12,081 nt of DNA from JBMNTU01 sp050945895 (GTDB lineage: Bacteria > Bacillota > Clostridia > Christensenellales > Christensenellaceae), in NCBI GenBank assembly GCA_050945895.1, contig JBMNTU010000074.1, forward strand, positions 1-12,081, in the 5' to 3' direction. A program made the translations under genes and the position numbers. Under the pieces are notes generated by a model, which made no database searches, had not been told where the DNA came from, and saw only the letters and a list, made by a program, of their open reading frames with translations. Of this stretch, positions 1 through 6,248 are shown in pieces (position 1 is the first letter of the stretch; every line of letters begins with the position of its first letter).

Positions 1-48
1 TCTAAGCTTTACAATTATCTGCTCTGTTGTGTATTTTTTCCTTGCCAT
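1..48 (-). CDS. IS3-family transposase OrfA, N-terminal fragment
   Basis: The 16 visible codons read MARKKYTTEQIIVKLR, a characteristic beginning of IS3-family OrfA proteins (HTH_Tnp_1 helix-turn-helix, which binds the IS ends; in complete elements OrfA is fused to the DDE transposase OrfB by a -1 frameshift). The ATG lies at 48-46, with an AAGGAG ribosome site 7 bases before it. The gene runs off the left edge, so integrity of the element cannot be judged. It is co-directional with the interrupted glycosyltransferase and could be read through from that operon. Confidence 0.8.
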   Translation of the reverse strand, partial: MARKKYTTEQIIVKLR

Positions 49-119
49 CTCCATTCTCCTTCTTCGTTAGTTTATCATCACTCCACTAACTTTGGAACTG
101 GTTCAAGGATTGGGGGGCA
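1..119 (-). mobile_element. IS3-family insertion sequence, one terminus (runs off left edge)
   Basis: Read on the minus strand, coding sequence of the glycosyltransferase gives way near position 119 to a non-homologous sequence starting TGCCCCCCAATCCTTGAACC, followed by a short leader and the first codons of an IS3-type OrfA. The leader contains a 6-bp inverted repeat (66-71 with 85-90, GTTAGT/ACTAAC). The exact terminus is an estimate, because the opposite end, its inverted repeat and any target duplication lie outside the window. The OrfA start is the strong evidence; the boundary is inferred from where the host protein loses sense. Confidence 0.7.
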
Positions 120-1321
120 CGCCAAACGAATACCTGCCACATTTCGGCGTGGACGATCGGCAGGTTAAACAAAATAACCACGATGGGCGCGGCGATGAAT
201 ACCGCACGTCCGGCATACAGCCACCAAAATATCCAGGCAGTCAGGTAATTCACTTTTTGCGCAAACGTCATCCGACCGGAGAAAACGACCGCCTCCTGGC
301 GCATGGTGTCGATGCAGCCGCGTCCCCACCGCTCCCGCTGGCTTAGGAGTCCTTTTATGGAAATGGGCGCTTGCCCCTGCACAAGCAGCTCGCTTGTGGC
401 AATGGTTTTGTAGCCCAGCTTTTGGATGCGCATGCCCGTCAGGATATCCTCGGTGATGGTGTCCACCGCGATATAATCGACGTCCTCCAGCGCTTCGCGC
501 GAAATCAGTGTGTTTGAACCGGCATAGATCGTTGCGTTCTTAACACTTCGGGCGACATTGATCTCCCGGAAGAAATAATCCTGCTCTCCGGGCACTTTGT
601 TTTCGGAATACAGATTATACTGAAACAGGTCTGGATTATAAAAGCCCTGCGGCGTTTGCACAAAACCGATTTTTTCATTGGGGTCGATTTCGTCTGGTGT
701 TTTGGGAATCCAGTTGCCCTCCTGGTCCTTCTTCATTTTTGGCAGGAAGAAATAAGGAACGGTCTTCATTAAAAACTCGTGCCGCGGAATCATATCTGCG
801 TCCAGCGTAACGACGATGGGCGCGTATGTCTGCCGGATTGCGTTGTTGAGGTTTCCGCCCTTTGCGTCGCGGTTGTTGGATATCCCCCAATAATGGATGC
901 CAAATTCTTTGGCCAGCTGCTCCATTTCCGGGCGCGCGTTGTCGTCACACAAATGAATGTGTACTTTGCTTTTGTCAGGATAATCCAAAAACTTACATCC
1001 GTTGATCGTGGTATAAAGCATATCGACGGTTTCGTTGTGTGTGGCAATACAAATATCGACATGCGGGTACCAGTCTATGGGTATATTGGGCATTTCCGGC
1101 GGCGTAAATTCGCTGAGCATCGTGTAGTTCACCACCGCCTCAAACGAAGCGAAATATTCCGCGATCAGCAAAAACAAGCCGAATATAAATGCGACCACGC
1201 CATATTTGAGCGGCAGCGAAAAGAAAGTACGCCAAACCAGGTACACCACAATTGCAATGAGTGTAAATATAAACAGTGTGCGGTATCGATGTAATCTATT
1301 TGTGTGCAGGGTTGTTTTCAC
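86..1321 (-). CDS. BcsA-like processive glycosyltransferase family 2, 3' end replaced by IS3
   Basis: Membrane GT2 enzyme of the cellulose synthase/hyaluronan synthase type, which polymerises a sugar from a nucleotide donor and exports the chain. Two N-terminal membrane helices (about 13-33 and 38-60) precede the catalytic domain. All signature residues are visible: CDD 125-127, DAD 174-176 (metal/UDP), QTPQ 222-225, TED 290-292 (general base) and QRERW 328-332. At least one more hydrophobic segment follows (358-390). The family normally continues with several more helices forming the channel, but the frame here runs into the IS3 end after about residue 400 and stops 11 codons later. Start is GTG at 1321, with GGAGGA 7 bases upstream; 30 bp follow the CotH-like gene. 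Product polymer unknown. The truncated protein is probably non-functional in export. Confidence 0.85.
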   Translation of the reverse strand: MKTTLHTNRLHRYRTLFIFTLIAIVVYLVWRTFFSLPLKYGVVAFIFGLFLLIAEYFASFEAVVNYTMLSEFTPPEMPNIPIDWYPHVDICIATHNETVDMLYTTINGCKFLDYPDKSKVHIHLCDDNARPEMEQLAKEFGIHYWGISNNRDAKGGNLNNAIRQTYAPIVVTLDADMIPRHEFLMKTVPYFFLPKMKKDQEGNWIPKTPDEIDPNEKIGFVQTPQGFYNPDLFQYNLYSENKVPGEQDYFFREINVARSVKNATIYAGSNTLISREALEDVDYIAVDTITEDILTGMRIQKLGYKTIATSELLVQGQAPISIKGLLSQRERWGRGCIDTMRQEAVVFSGRMTFAQKVNYLTAWIFWWLYAGRAVFIAAPIVVILFNLPIVHAEMWQVFVWRAPQSLNQFQS

Positions 1322-1351
1322 CTGTTTCCTCCATTCTCTGATTTCCCGCGG

Positions 1352-2857
1352 CTATCCGCGCGTCTTATAACGTACAATCCGTATGGATACAATTACGATA
1401 GCCAGCCCGATAAAAAACATCCAGGTATTTCTGACATAGGACGCATCGTCGCCTATAAGATCGTCTTCTTCATAAAGGGTTGCAAGGCCCGCGAAGATAT
1501 ACTGCCCATGCTCCCTCAATGTGAATTTTAGCTTGTTGACCTCCTGGCTGTACGAATAGGCATTTCTGTCCAGCGCAGGCAAATCCGCGGCCATTTCATT
1601 TTCCTCGTCGGCATTCAGCAGGTACCTATCCGCGCCAACGTACACATCCTCCCAGCGTGCCCAGTCCCTAATCTGGGATTCGCCCAAAAATTGCACCGTC
1701 TCGTCGATGAGCGCATCGATGTTGCTGCTTTTTAGAACATCCTGGTTAAGCTGCTTATAACGGTCCACCAGTCCTTTTATAAAGTTCGTGCTTTTTACCA
1801 AATTTGTATAATACGGCGTTTCCATCATTTCTATGCTGTGAATATCCAGCGGCCGTTTTTGTGCGTTGTCCGCCGAAAATTCAAAGTCCAGCGAAGCGAC
1901 GGGCCAGAACGCCGATTCAGCAGGGTTGTAAAGGTAGCGCGTCAGGTGCGCGCTGTCGTAGTTGCCAAACAGCTCATACAGCAAAAAGTAATCGTACATC
2001 TTTTCGCTGTCCACATATTTGGTATACTCTGAAAACGCGTTGTAATCCCACGAATAAATGCTTTGCTCCGCCTTGTCGATCCCAGCCTTAAGCTGGCTAT
2101 ACTGGTCATCATCAAGTTTGTTGAGGGAACATGTATAAAGCCCTTCATTCAGCAATCCCTGCTCTGTGGCATACGTATTTAAGGCAACCGCTTCTTCGTC
2201 CCAATAATTGCCGCGCTGGAAGTGGTAATTGGTCGTTTGCTGCGCTGCCGCAATCAAATAGACGCCCTGATATTTCATTGTGCCTTCAATTTCCGAAAAG
2301 ACTTCGCAATACCGCACCAAATACCCCGCGCTCCCCATTTCGTTTGCCAGTGTAAGCGCCAGGTAGTTTCGCAAAAGCGATTTGTCGTACATCCCGCCCA
2401 GCAAATACCATTGCCCATAAACCTGCGTGTCCCAGATTGCATTGCCCATTTCCGATAAATCTTCGGGTGCAATTTCCAGTTCGTAATCCAGTTTGATACG
2501 CTCCGGCTTTCCCGGGGAAGCGCCCTCGCTCCATAGCGCGGCGTGTCCCGCTCGGAATGCGGAAGGTACGGCCAGCTTCTCCAAATCGAAAGAACCGCCT
2601 TCCATATAAAAATCAACAGAGGCGTCTTCCCGCATAACCAAAAGCGGCAAGTGTGTATTAAACCCATCCTGCAAATAGAATTCCTCATCCAGGTATGCCA
2701 GCGCGTTTTGTTCGGTGTTTTTTTGCCCAAACAGTTCGTTTGTTTCCCGAGAAACCTCTTCCATCTCTATCGGGGGAGCTTCCGGCACGCCGCAAGAGCT
2801 TAATACGATCAGCACTATAAAAATTGTAATAAGAATGAAACCCCGCTTGCCCCTCAT
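1352..2857 (-). CDS. CotH-like (spore coat protein H kinase-fold) membrane-anchored lipoprotein
   Basis: The 501-aa protein begins with a lipoprotein signal (basic MRGKRG, hydrophobic stretch, lipobox LSSC with Cys22) and ends with a membrane helix (about 478-495) plus a basic tail. The middle matches the CotH family, known as secreted atypical protein kinases. The stretch about 150-205 has the typical YDKSLLRN start, the small residues before an Arg-containing strand, and a GVY strand. The NxD motif of the active site is N299-Y-D301, in the sequence GNYDSAHLTRYLY. The second acidic motif is DFE (324-326), where DxD is usual, a conservative change that may alter metal binding. The start overlaps the preceding stop (ATGA, 2857-2854), so translation is coupled. 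CotH proteins are often encoded next to exopolysaccharide synthases, consistent with the GT2 gene downstream. Family assignment fairly sure; substrate unknown. Confidence 0.75.
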   Translation of the reverse strand: MRGKRGFILITIFIVLIVLSSCGVPEAPPIEMEEVSRETNELFGQKNTEQNALAYLDEEFYLQDGFNTHLPLLVMREDASVDFYMEGGSFDLEKLAVPSAFRAGHAALWSEGASPGKPERIKLDYELEIAPEDLSEMGNAIWDTQVYGQWYLLGGMYDKSLLRNYLALTLANEMGSAGYLVRYCEVFSEIEGTMKYQGVYLIAAAQQTTNYHFQRGNYWDEEAVALNTYATEQGLLNEGLYTCSLNKLDDDQYSQLKAGIDKAEQSIYSWDYNAFSEYTKYVDSEKMYDYFLLYELFGNYDSAHLTRYLYNPAESAFWPVASLDFEFSADNAQKRPLDIHSIEMMETPYYTNLVKSTNFIKGLVDRYKQLNQDVLKSSNIDALIDETVQFLGESQIRDWARWEDVYVGADRYLLNADEENEMAADLPALDRNAYSYSQEVNKLKFTLREHGQYIFAGLATLYEEDDLIGDDASYVRNTWMFFIGLAIVIVSIRIVRYKTRG

Positions 2858-3561
2858 TTTACTCTCGACCTTCTGGAAAGTTCCTGCCGCGTAAAGGTTA
2901 CGCCTTGCTCCCCTAGCAAATTCTGCAGATAGTTAAAAATAATATCTACATCATTTTCTGTTTTGAAACAATTGATAAACTCATACGGGCATTCCTTTTC
3001 CTTAGACTCTATTGCAATGCCGATGCTATTGTAATATTTCTTATTGTCCGCCTTGTTTAGCTTTTTTCCATTAAAAGCATAAATGCGGTGCCCTTTCGGA
3101 ATATACTTTGCATTGTATGCCGTCGATACGCTCTTTATGGAAGAAAGATCGTGCAGCTTTGCGTGCAGCGGATCGTTATAATAATCAATCAGAATCCATT
3201 TTCCCATAGCCTCGTCAACCGCAAAAAAGCGGGAAGAACCAACGGACTTGAATGTTGCCGAAAAGCCCAGCGCCTCTATTTCCGAGGTACGGGTTTTGCG
3301 GTCCCGAAGGGCCTGCATATAGCGTTTTTCCTCTTGGCTGGCCGTATATTTACCGGTAATCAAAAAAATAACCAATGCCAAAACAAAAACCGCCGCCGCA
3401 ATAATCACGGCGCGCTGCGGCAATATGTCCCGCAGCAGGCTCCCGCACAGGAATACGAGCCCCGAGGCAACGATGACTACCATGAATATCGTACGTATGC
3501 CGCTTATTGTGTTTGTATCCATCAAATATGGCTTTTTTAATAAAGCTTTATTCTGTCTCAT
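2854..3561 (-). CDS. two-helix membrane protein with cytoplasmic C-terminal domain, unknown function
   Basis: First gene of the CotH/GT2 operon. The 235-aa protein has two hydrophobic segments (about 22-44 and 50-70) separated by a short loop LRDILPQR, then a basic-acidic linker (QEEKRYMQALRDRKTRTSE) and a soluble domain to the C-terminus. The segment 110-165 (RFFAVDEAMGKWILID followed by a strand reading HRIYAFNG) resembles PH-like small domains found behind two-helix anchors in Firmicutes, but I cannot assign a named family with confidence. The ATG at 3561 lacks a clear ribosome site; Met14 (3522) is an alternative start and also lacks one. It is visibly more AT-rich than its neighbours. 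The function is inferred only from position, perhaps a sensor or assembly partner for the polysaccharide system. Confidence 0.6.
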   Translation of the reverse strand: MRQNKALLKKPYLMDTNTISGIRTIFMVVIVASGLVFLCGSLLRDILPQRAVIIAAAVFVLALVIFLITGKYTASQEEKRYMQALRDRKTRTSEIEALGFSATFKSVGSSRFFAVDEAMGKWILIDYYNDPLHAKLHDLSSIKSVSTAYNAKYIPKGHRIYAFNGKKLNKADNKKYYNSIGIAIESKEKECPYEFINCFKTENDVDIIFNYLQNLLGEQGVTFTRQELSRRSRVK

Positions 3562-3611
3562 ACTTTTCTGATCAAATCTTTACCTTTTTTGTACACTTAT
3601 ATTATAATCAT

Positions 3612-3643
3612 CGATCATTTCAAAAAAAAATTCACCGATCATT
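3612..3643. repeat. paired CGATCATT direct repeats around an A-tract
   Basis: CGATCATT occurs at 3612-3619 and 3636-3643, 24 bp apart start to start (a little over two helical turns), with a run of nine A between them. Each copy adjoins an ATTATAAT element, giving an imperfect mirror arrangement. It lies 50-80 bp upstream of the membrane-protein gene, a suitable place for a regulator site. AT-rich sequence makes chance repeats likely, so this is tentative. Confidence 0.35.
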
Positions 3644-3680
3644 ATAATTGTTCAAATTTTGTTCTTTTTTTCTCGCTATT

Positions 3681-3711
3681 TTTATATATAACATCATTTA
3701 TATATAACATC
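3681..3711. repeat. perfect 15-bp tandem direct repeat, 16-bp period
   Basis: TTTATATATAACATC is present at 3681-3695 and again at 3697-3711 with one base between, so the two copies lie on roughly the same face of the DNA one and a half turns apart. They sit about 120-150 bp upstream of the first gene of the CotH/GT2 operon. The repeat is directly visible. A role as a tandem regulator site or a bend is inference; slippage duplication is the simple alternative. Confidence 0.6.
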
Positions 3712-3725
3712 GGTGTGTGACTAAA

Positions 3726-3735
3726 AAACACTTAA
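3726..3735 (-). promoter_or_regulatory. third copy of the MarR-site core (TTAAGTGTTT)
   Basis: On the minus strand this reads TTAAGTGTTT, identical to the first ten bases of the two 19-bp sites in front of the MarR genes, but the downstream half (TTTAG here) does not match. It lies 165 bp upstream of the start of the membrane-protein/CotH/GT2 operon, on the coding strand of that operon. It could be a weak or half operator that ties the envelope operon to the MarR pair. The sequence is AT-rich, so a chance match remains possible. Confidence 0.3.
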
Positions 3736-3911
3736 GTAAGATGTTTTTTATCCTGTTTTAGTCTGTTATTGCTGTTTTGCCGCCTGGTATCTTTGGGCTG
3801 TATGCCGCAAAGATGGTTGCGCGCAAAATTCTAATGGGCTTGGAGCGATTTTTATTATTATCGTTCCTTCTTCTTTTGAATACCCCCGCATAGCGAAAGA
3901 TTCGCTTTACA

Positions 3912-3952
3912 AACAAGAATGGGAGCAGCGTTAGGCTGCTCCCATTCTTGTT
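3912..3952. terminator. perfect 18-bp-arm hairpin, likely transcription terminator
   Basis: AACAAGAATGGGAGCAGC (3912-3929), a 5-base loop GTTAG, then the exact complement (3935-3952). It lies about 130 bp downstream of the stop of the helix-turn-helix gene, which is transcribed towards it, so it most simply ends that transcript. No run of T follows on either strand, so it is not a textbook intrinsic terminator. It could instead be an RNA-stability hairpin or a small palindromic repeat element. Confidence 0.5.
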
Positions 3953-4080
3953 GTCGTGTGTTTGGGCATGACAAAAATTGTTGGCTGTGCAGAGAGACTC
4001 AGAAAGCTTTGGCTTCAAAAAACAATGTCCGCTGCAATATCTGCTCGCACGAAAAAATTATGATAAATCAATATGATCTG

Positions 4081-5622
4081 CTATTCTTTGGGCAGTACAT
4101 CCCAGTTCTTCACAACGGCGCTGTCTTCATCTTCTTTATCAAGCTCCTTGCCGTTGAGCCACTTTTTAAGCTGGCTGAGCACTGTGCGCTTGCGCTTCCA
4201 GCCCGCCATCAGCCTGCCCCATGTGTAGTCCACCGAGCCGTGGAAGGAGCCGCTTGTGGCTTCGTCGTCCGCGAACACGCTTTCGCCCATGTCCATAAGC
4301 CACGCTGCCGACACGCTGCCGTCAAAGCAAATCATTTCCGTTTGCAGCTTTTGGAACGCCGTTTTGGGCATAAGCGCCACTTCAAAGTCGTCGCGCGCGT
4401 TCATTGCGTCTATAATCCGCTCAAGCTGCTTTGCCAGCATGTCGCGCGTTACAAACGCCCGGCGGTGCAGCAGCGCGGATAACGATTCGTGCATGCGCCG
4501 CTCCTTTTGCAGCCCCTCGCGCACGTCCTCGCGGCACAGTATGATTTTGTGCGGCCCTGGGGCAAACTCGCTGCTTTCGCTGAAAAGATACGCAGGCATG
4601 TCGGGCGGCTTATCGCCCGACAAAACCTCTGTAAATTCGTTTTGCGTCATAATGCCAAAGCCGGGCACGCGGCAGATGGTGTTGTAATTTCCGCCGGGCG
4701 CGGATTTCGATTCGCCCCACTTGGGCAGCGGCCCCGCGCTCCACAGCTTTTCGTTGTCGTCGTCGCCGTTTGGGTTTTCAAGGAACTGATACTGCGACGC
4801 AGGCTTGCTTTTGGCAATGTATTCGTCGCACATCTGCTCCACCACGCGGATATATCGCGGGTCGGTGTTCATTTCGGTGTAAAGGCTGTCTTCCACTTCC
4901 GGGTCTTCCTCCACACGCGCGGCCCAGTAGCCGCGAATAGAGGCGGCGTACCGAAGGTCGGCGGGCAGCGCCCCTTCATAATAGCGGCTGCGGATGTAGC
5001 CCTTTAGATGCGCAGTCAGCCATGTGCCCGTAAACGCCGCCGTATCTACTACCGAATACCCCTTGCGGTTTATTAGCAGCAGGCGCGCGTTTCGCTTGAG
5101 CGCCTTGCGGAGCTTCATTATAAATTGAAACACGAACGGCAGGTTTTTTGTCATCAAATCGTAACGACCATGGCAGAGGATCACAACCTCGCGCCCAGGC
5201 GGCAGCGTGAGCAGGTAGTCCATCATCTCAAGCGTGGCCCTGCGAAACTCGCGCTCCCCTAAATAAACGCGGTATTGCGCCACATAGTGCCCCTTAACCT
5301 GCCTTTTGGGCGGCGCTACCTGCGGCGAAAGGCCGGAAAGCTCTATGTCCAGCAAATACGCCAGCATAGCGTCCGCGCGTTTGCCCCGCTTTTGGCGGTA
5401 TGGCTCATAATATTCCTTTAGCGCGTTGCGTTTATCCAGCTTCACCATGCCGCCTGCCGCGTCGCGCAGTGTTTTGCTGCGGCCTGTTAGCTTGCGGTCG
5501 CCCCGCCGCCATTTGGTGATGAGAGAGCTGTCTACCCCGCAGGCGCGCGAGAGGTCTTCTGCGGAAACTCCCAGCACATCCATGGCTATGGCAAATCGGT
5601 TCTTATGTTGGTTATTTTTCAT
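4081..5622 (-). CDS. large helix-turn-helix protein with uncharacterised C-terminal region
   Basis: The 513-aa soluble protein has an XRE/Cro-like helix-turn-helix at about residues 10-45 (the scanning pattern GVSAEDLSRACGVDSSLITKW followed by a basic RRGDRK). Nothing after it matches a domain I recognise. Residues 100-230 have an alternating strand-helix pattern, including a strand REVVILCHGRYD (about 144-155) and KRNARLLLINRKGYSV, suggestive of a nucleotide-like Rossmann or effector-binding fold, but no catalytic motif is evident. The C-terminal half is charged, with an amphipathic helix near 365-405. There is no signal peptide or membrane segment. It is monocistronic, with its own promoter and a hairpin downstream. 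G+C at third positions is higher than in the neighbouring envelope operon. It is probably a transcription factor sensing an unknown signal; the DNA-binding part is the only firm statement. Confidence 0.65.
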   Translation of the reverse strand: MKNNQHKNRFAIAMDVLGVSAEDLSRACGVDSSLITKWRRGDRKLTGRSKTLRDAAGGMVKLDKRNALKEYYEPYRQKRGKRADAMLAYLLDIELSGLSPQVAPPKRQVKGHYVAQYRVYLGEREFRRATLEMMDYLLTLPPGREVVILCHGRYDLMTKNLPFVFQFIMKLRKALKRNARLLLINRKGYSVVDTAAFTGTWLTAHLKGYIRSRYYEGALPADLRYAASIRGYWAARVEEDPEVEDSLYTEMNTDPRYIRVVEQMCDEYIAKSKPASQYQFLENPNGDDDNEKLWSAGPLPKWGESKSAPGGNYNTICRVPGFGIMTQNEFTEVLSGDKPPDMPAYLFSESSEFAPGPHKIILCREDVREGLQKERRMHESLSALLHRRAFVTRDMLAKQLERIIDAMNARDDFEVALMPKTAFQKLQTEMICFDGSVSAAWLMDMGESVFADDEATSGSFHGSVDYTWGRLMAGWKRKRTVLSQLKKWLNGKELDKEDEDSAVVKNWDVLPKE

Positions 5623-5628
5623 AGCCCG

Positions 5629-5657
5629 ATTTTATCATGGATTGTTTGCGTTGTAAA
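5629..5657 (-). promoter_or_regulatory. promoter of the helix-turn-helix gene, possibly leaderless
   Basis: Minus-strand TTTACA (5657-5652), 17-bp spacer, TAAAAT (5634-5629). Only six bases separate the -10 from the ATG at 5622, so transcription would start at or within a base or two of the start codon. No ribosome site precedes the ATG, which fits a leaderless message. Both hexamers match consensus at five of six positions. Confidence 0.5.
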
Positions 5658-5701
5658 TGGTGCCATATAAATATATTTTTTGCAATACATAAAAATAAAC
5701 T

Positions 5702-5726
5702 AAAAAAGTGCCCGTTTCCGGACACT
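5702..5726 (-). terminator. intrinsic terminator (minus strand)
   Basis: Read on the minus strand: stem AGTGTCCG, GAAA tetraloop, CGGGCACT, then six T. The stem is 8 bp with one G-U wobble and is better paired on this strand than on the plus strand, where a C-A mismatch arises. There is no minus-strand gene upstream that it would terminate. It sits between the plus-strand promoter at 5739 and the promoter of the helix-turn-helix gene, so it may insulate that gene or end a short non-coding RNA. Confidence 0.65.
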
Positions 5727-5738
5727 GGTTTTTCGCAC

Positions 5739-5767
5739 TTGTAATAGCGGTTTTTCCGTAGTATAAT
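5739..5767 (+). promoter_or_regulatory. sigma-A-type promoter for the small secreted-peptide gene
   Basis: TTGTAA (5739-5744), 17-bp spacer, perfect TATAAT (5762-5767). Immediately downstream is a loose inverted repeat, GGTTA (5770-5774) and TAACC (5785-5789), that could be an operator or leader hairpin. The next start codon with a ribosome site is the GTG at 5838. Confidence 0.6.
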
Positions 5768-5837
5768 GCGGTTATCGATGTGTTTAACCTATCACAAATC
5801 CACCGAAAAAGCAAGGTGAACGTTGTGAGGATTAACT

Positions 5838-6090
5838 GTGAAAAAATCAACGTACAAAATATCAAGAAAGTTCGTTGCCATATTAGTCGTGCTGGTGCTT
5901 ACGCTTGTGCCTATGGCGTCGCTGGTAGAGGCCGGGCCGGAAGGCGTATGCGCACACCGCGCATGACGAAGCCTGCGGCAGCAACAATACCGCTTCTTCG
6001 GGCAGCGAAGCTGCTGCCAATCCGGTAGCGGGAACGCGGATATTCAGTGTAGAATATGTCGAGATGTTGAATAACAGCTTTGCTGAGTAA
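5838..6090 (+). pseudogene. small secreted peptide gene, apparently frameshifted
   Basis: A GTG at 5838, with GAGG eight to nine bases before it, opens a frame reading MKKSTYKISRKFVAILVVLV and on to MASLVEA, a classic Sec signal peptide. This frame stops at 5964 after 42 codons. A second frame, open from 5929 to a TAA at 6088-6090, carries on sensibly from AYAHTAHDEACGSNNTASSG to an end reading IFSVEYVEMLNNSFAE. Joining them near 5935-5944 (one base extra or two missing, in a GGGCCGGAAGG tract) would give a secreted protein of roughly 84 residues with one cysteine and a Ser/Asn/Ala-rich stretch. No homologue recognised. It may be a true pseudogene, a sequencing error or, less likely, a real 42-aa peptide. 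A good promoter precedes it. Confidence 0.5.
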
Positions 6091-6186
6091 GCATTGAAAT
6101 GGAAGGTGGCCTGCGTCTTGGCTTGGTAAAAAACACGGCAATCTATTTTAGCGGTATATTGTACTTTTGTGCCCAAGCTCTTTTCC

Positions 6187-6215
6187 TTGCTAATGTGGCG
6201 GGGGTAGTATATACT
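6187..6215 (+). promoter_or_regulatory. promoter of MarR-1
   Basis: TTGCTA (6187-6192), 17-bp spacer, TATACT (6210-6215). The 19-bp MarR site begins five bases after the -10, so a bound repressor would cover the transcription start, which suggests autorepression. Confidence 0.6.
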
Positions 6216-6219
6216 TTCA

Positions 6220-6238
6220 TTAAGTGTTTATTAATTAA
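6220..6238 (+). promoter_or_regulatory. candidate MarR operator in front of MarR-1
   Basis: TTAAGTGTTTATTAATTAA, an imperfect dyad with TTAA at both ends. It matches the site in front of MarR-2 (TTAAGTGTTTAAATATTAA) at 16 of 19 positions, and in both cases its 3' TTAA runs straight into the ribosome site. The pair of matching sites in front of paralogous repressors is the evidence; binding is inferred. Confidence 0.6.
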
Positions 6239-6248
6239 GGAGTTTTTT

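Larger units (their letters stand above)
3562..4080. other. 519-bp intergenic region between two minus-strand transcription units
   Basis: No convincing gene. The part next to the membrane-protein start (3562-3720) is extremely AT-rich and holds two TATAAT-type hexamers on the minus strand (3601-3606 and 3641-3646), neither with a good -35 at the right spacing, plus two sets of direct repeats. Further upstream are a 9-bp AT-only inverted repeat (3722-3730 with 3742-3750), a copy of the MarR-site core, a small hairpin (AGCGAA/TTCGCT, 3893-3907) and a long perfect hairpin (3912-3952). The remainder shows no recognisable structure. Confidence 0.6.

Noticed and set aside
3758..4018. 86-codon minus-strand frame in the 3562-4080 gap
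   Set aside because: It contains the perfect hairpin at 3912-3952, has no ribosome site and no protein-like pattern. A decayed fragment cannot be excluded.
3919..4482. 187-codon plus-strand frame crossing the gap into the helix-turn-helix gene
   Set aside because: Starts inside the hairpin and runs antisense through the C-terminal coding region of a better-supported gene; His/Cys-rich shadow composition.
5780..6028. 82-codon plus-strand frame overlapping the secreted-peptide gene
   Set aside because: A third frame with Arg/Ala-rich sequence and no ribosome site; the signal-peptide frame starting at 5838 is far better supported.
6099..6248. N-terminal extension of MarR-1 by 50 residues
   Set aside because: It would include the promoter (6187-6215) and operator-like site, and the strong AAGGAG is placed for the ATG at 6249.
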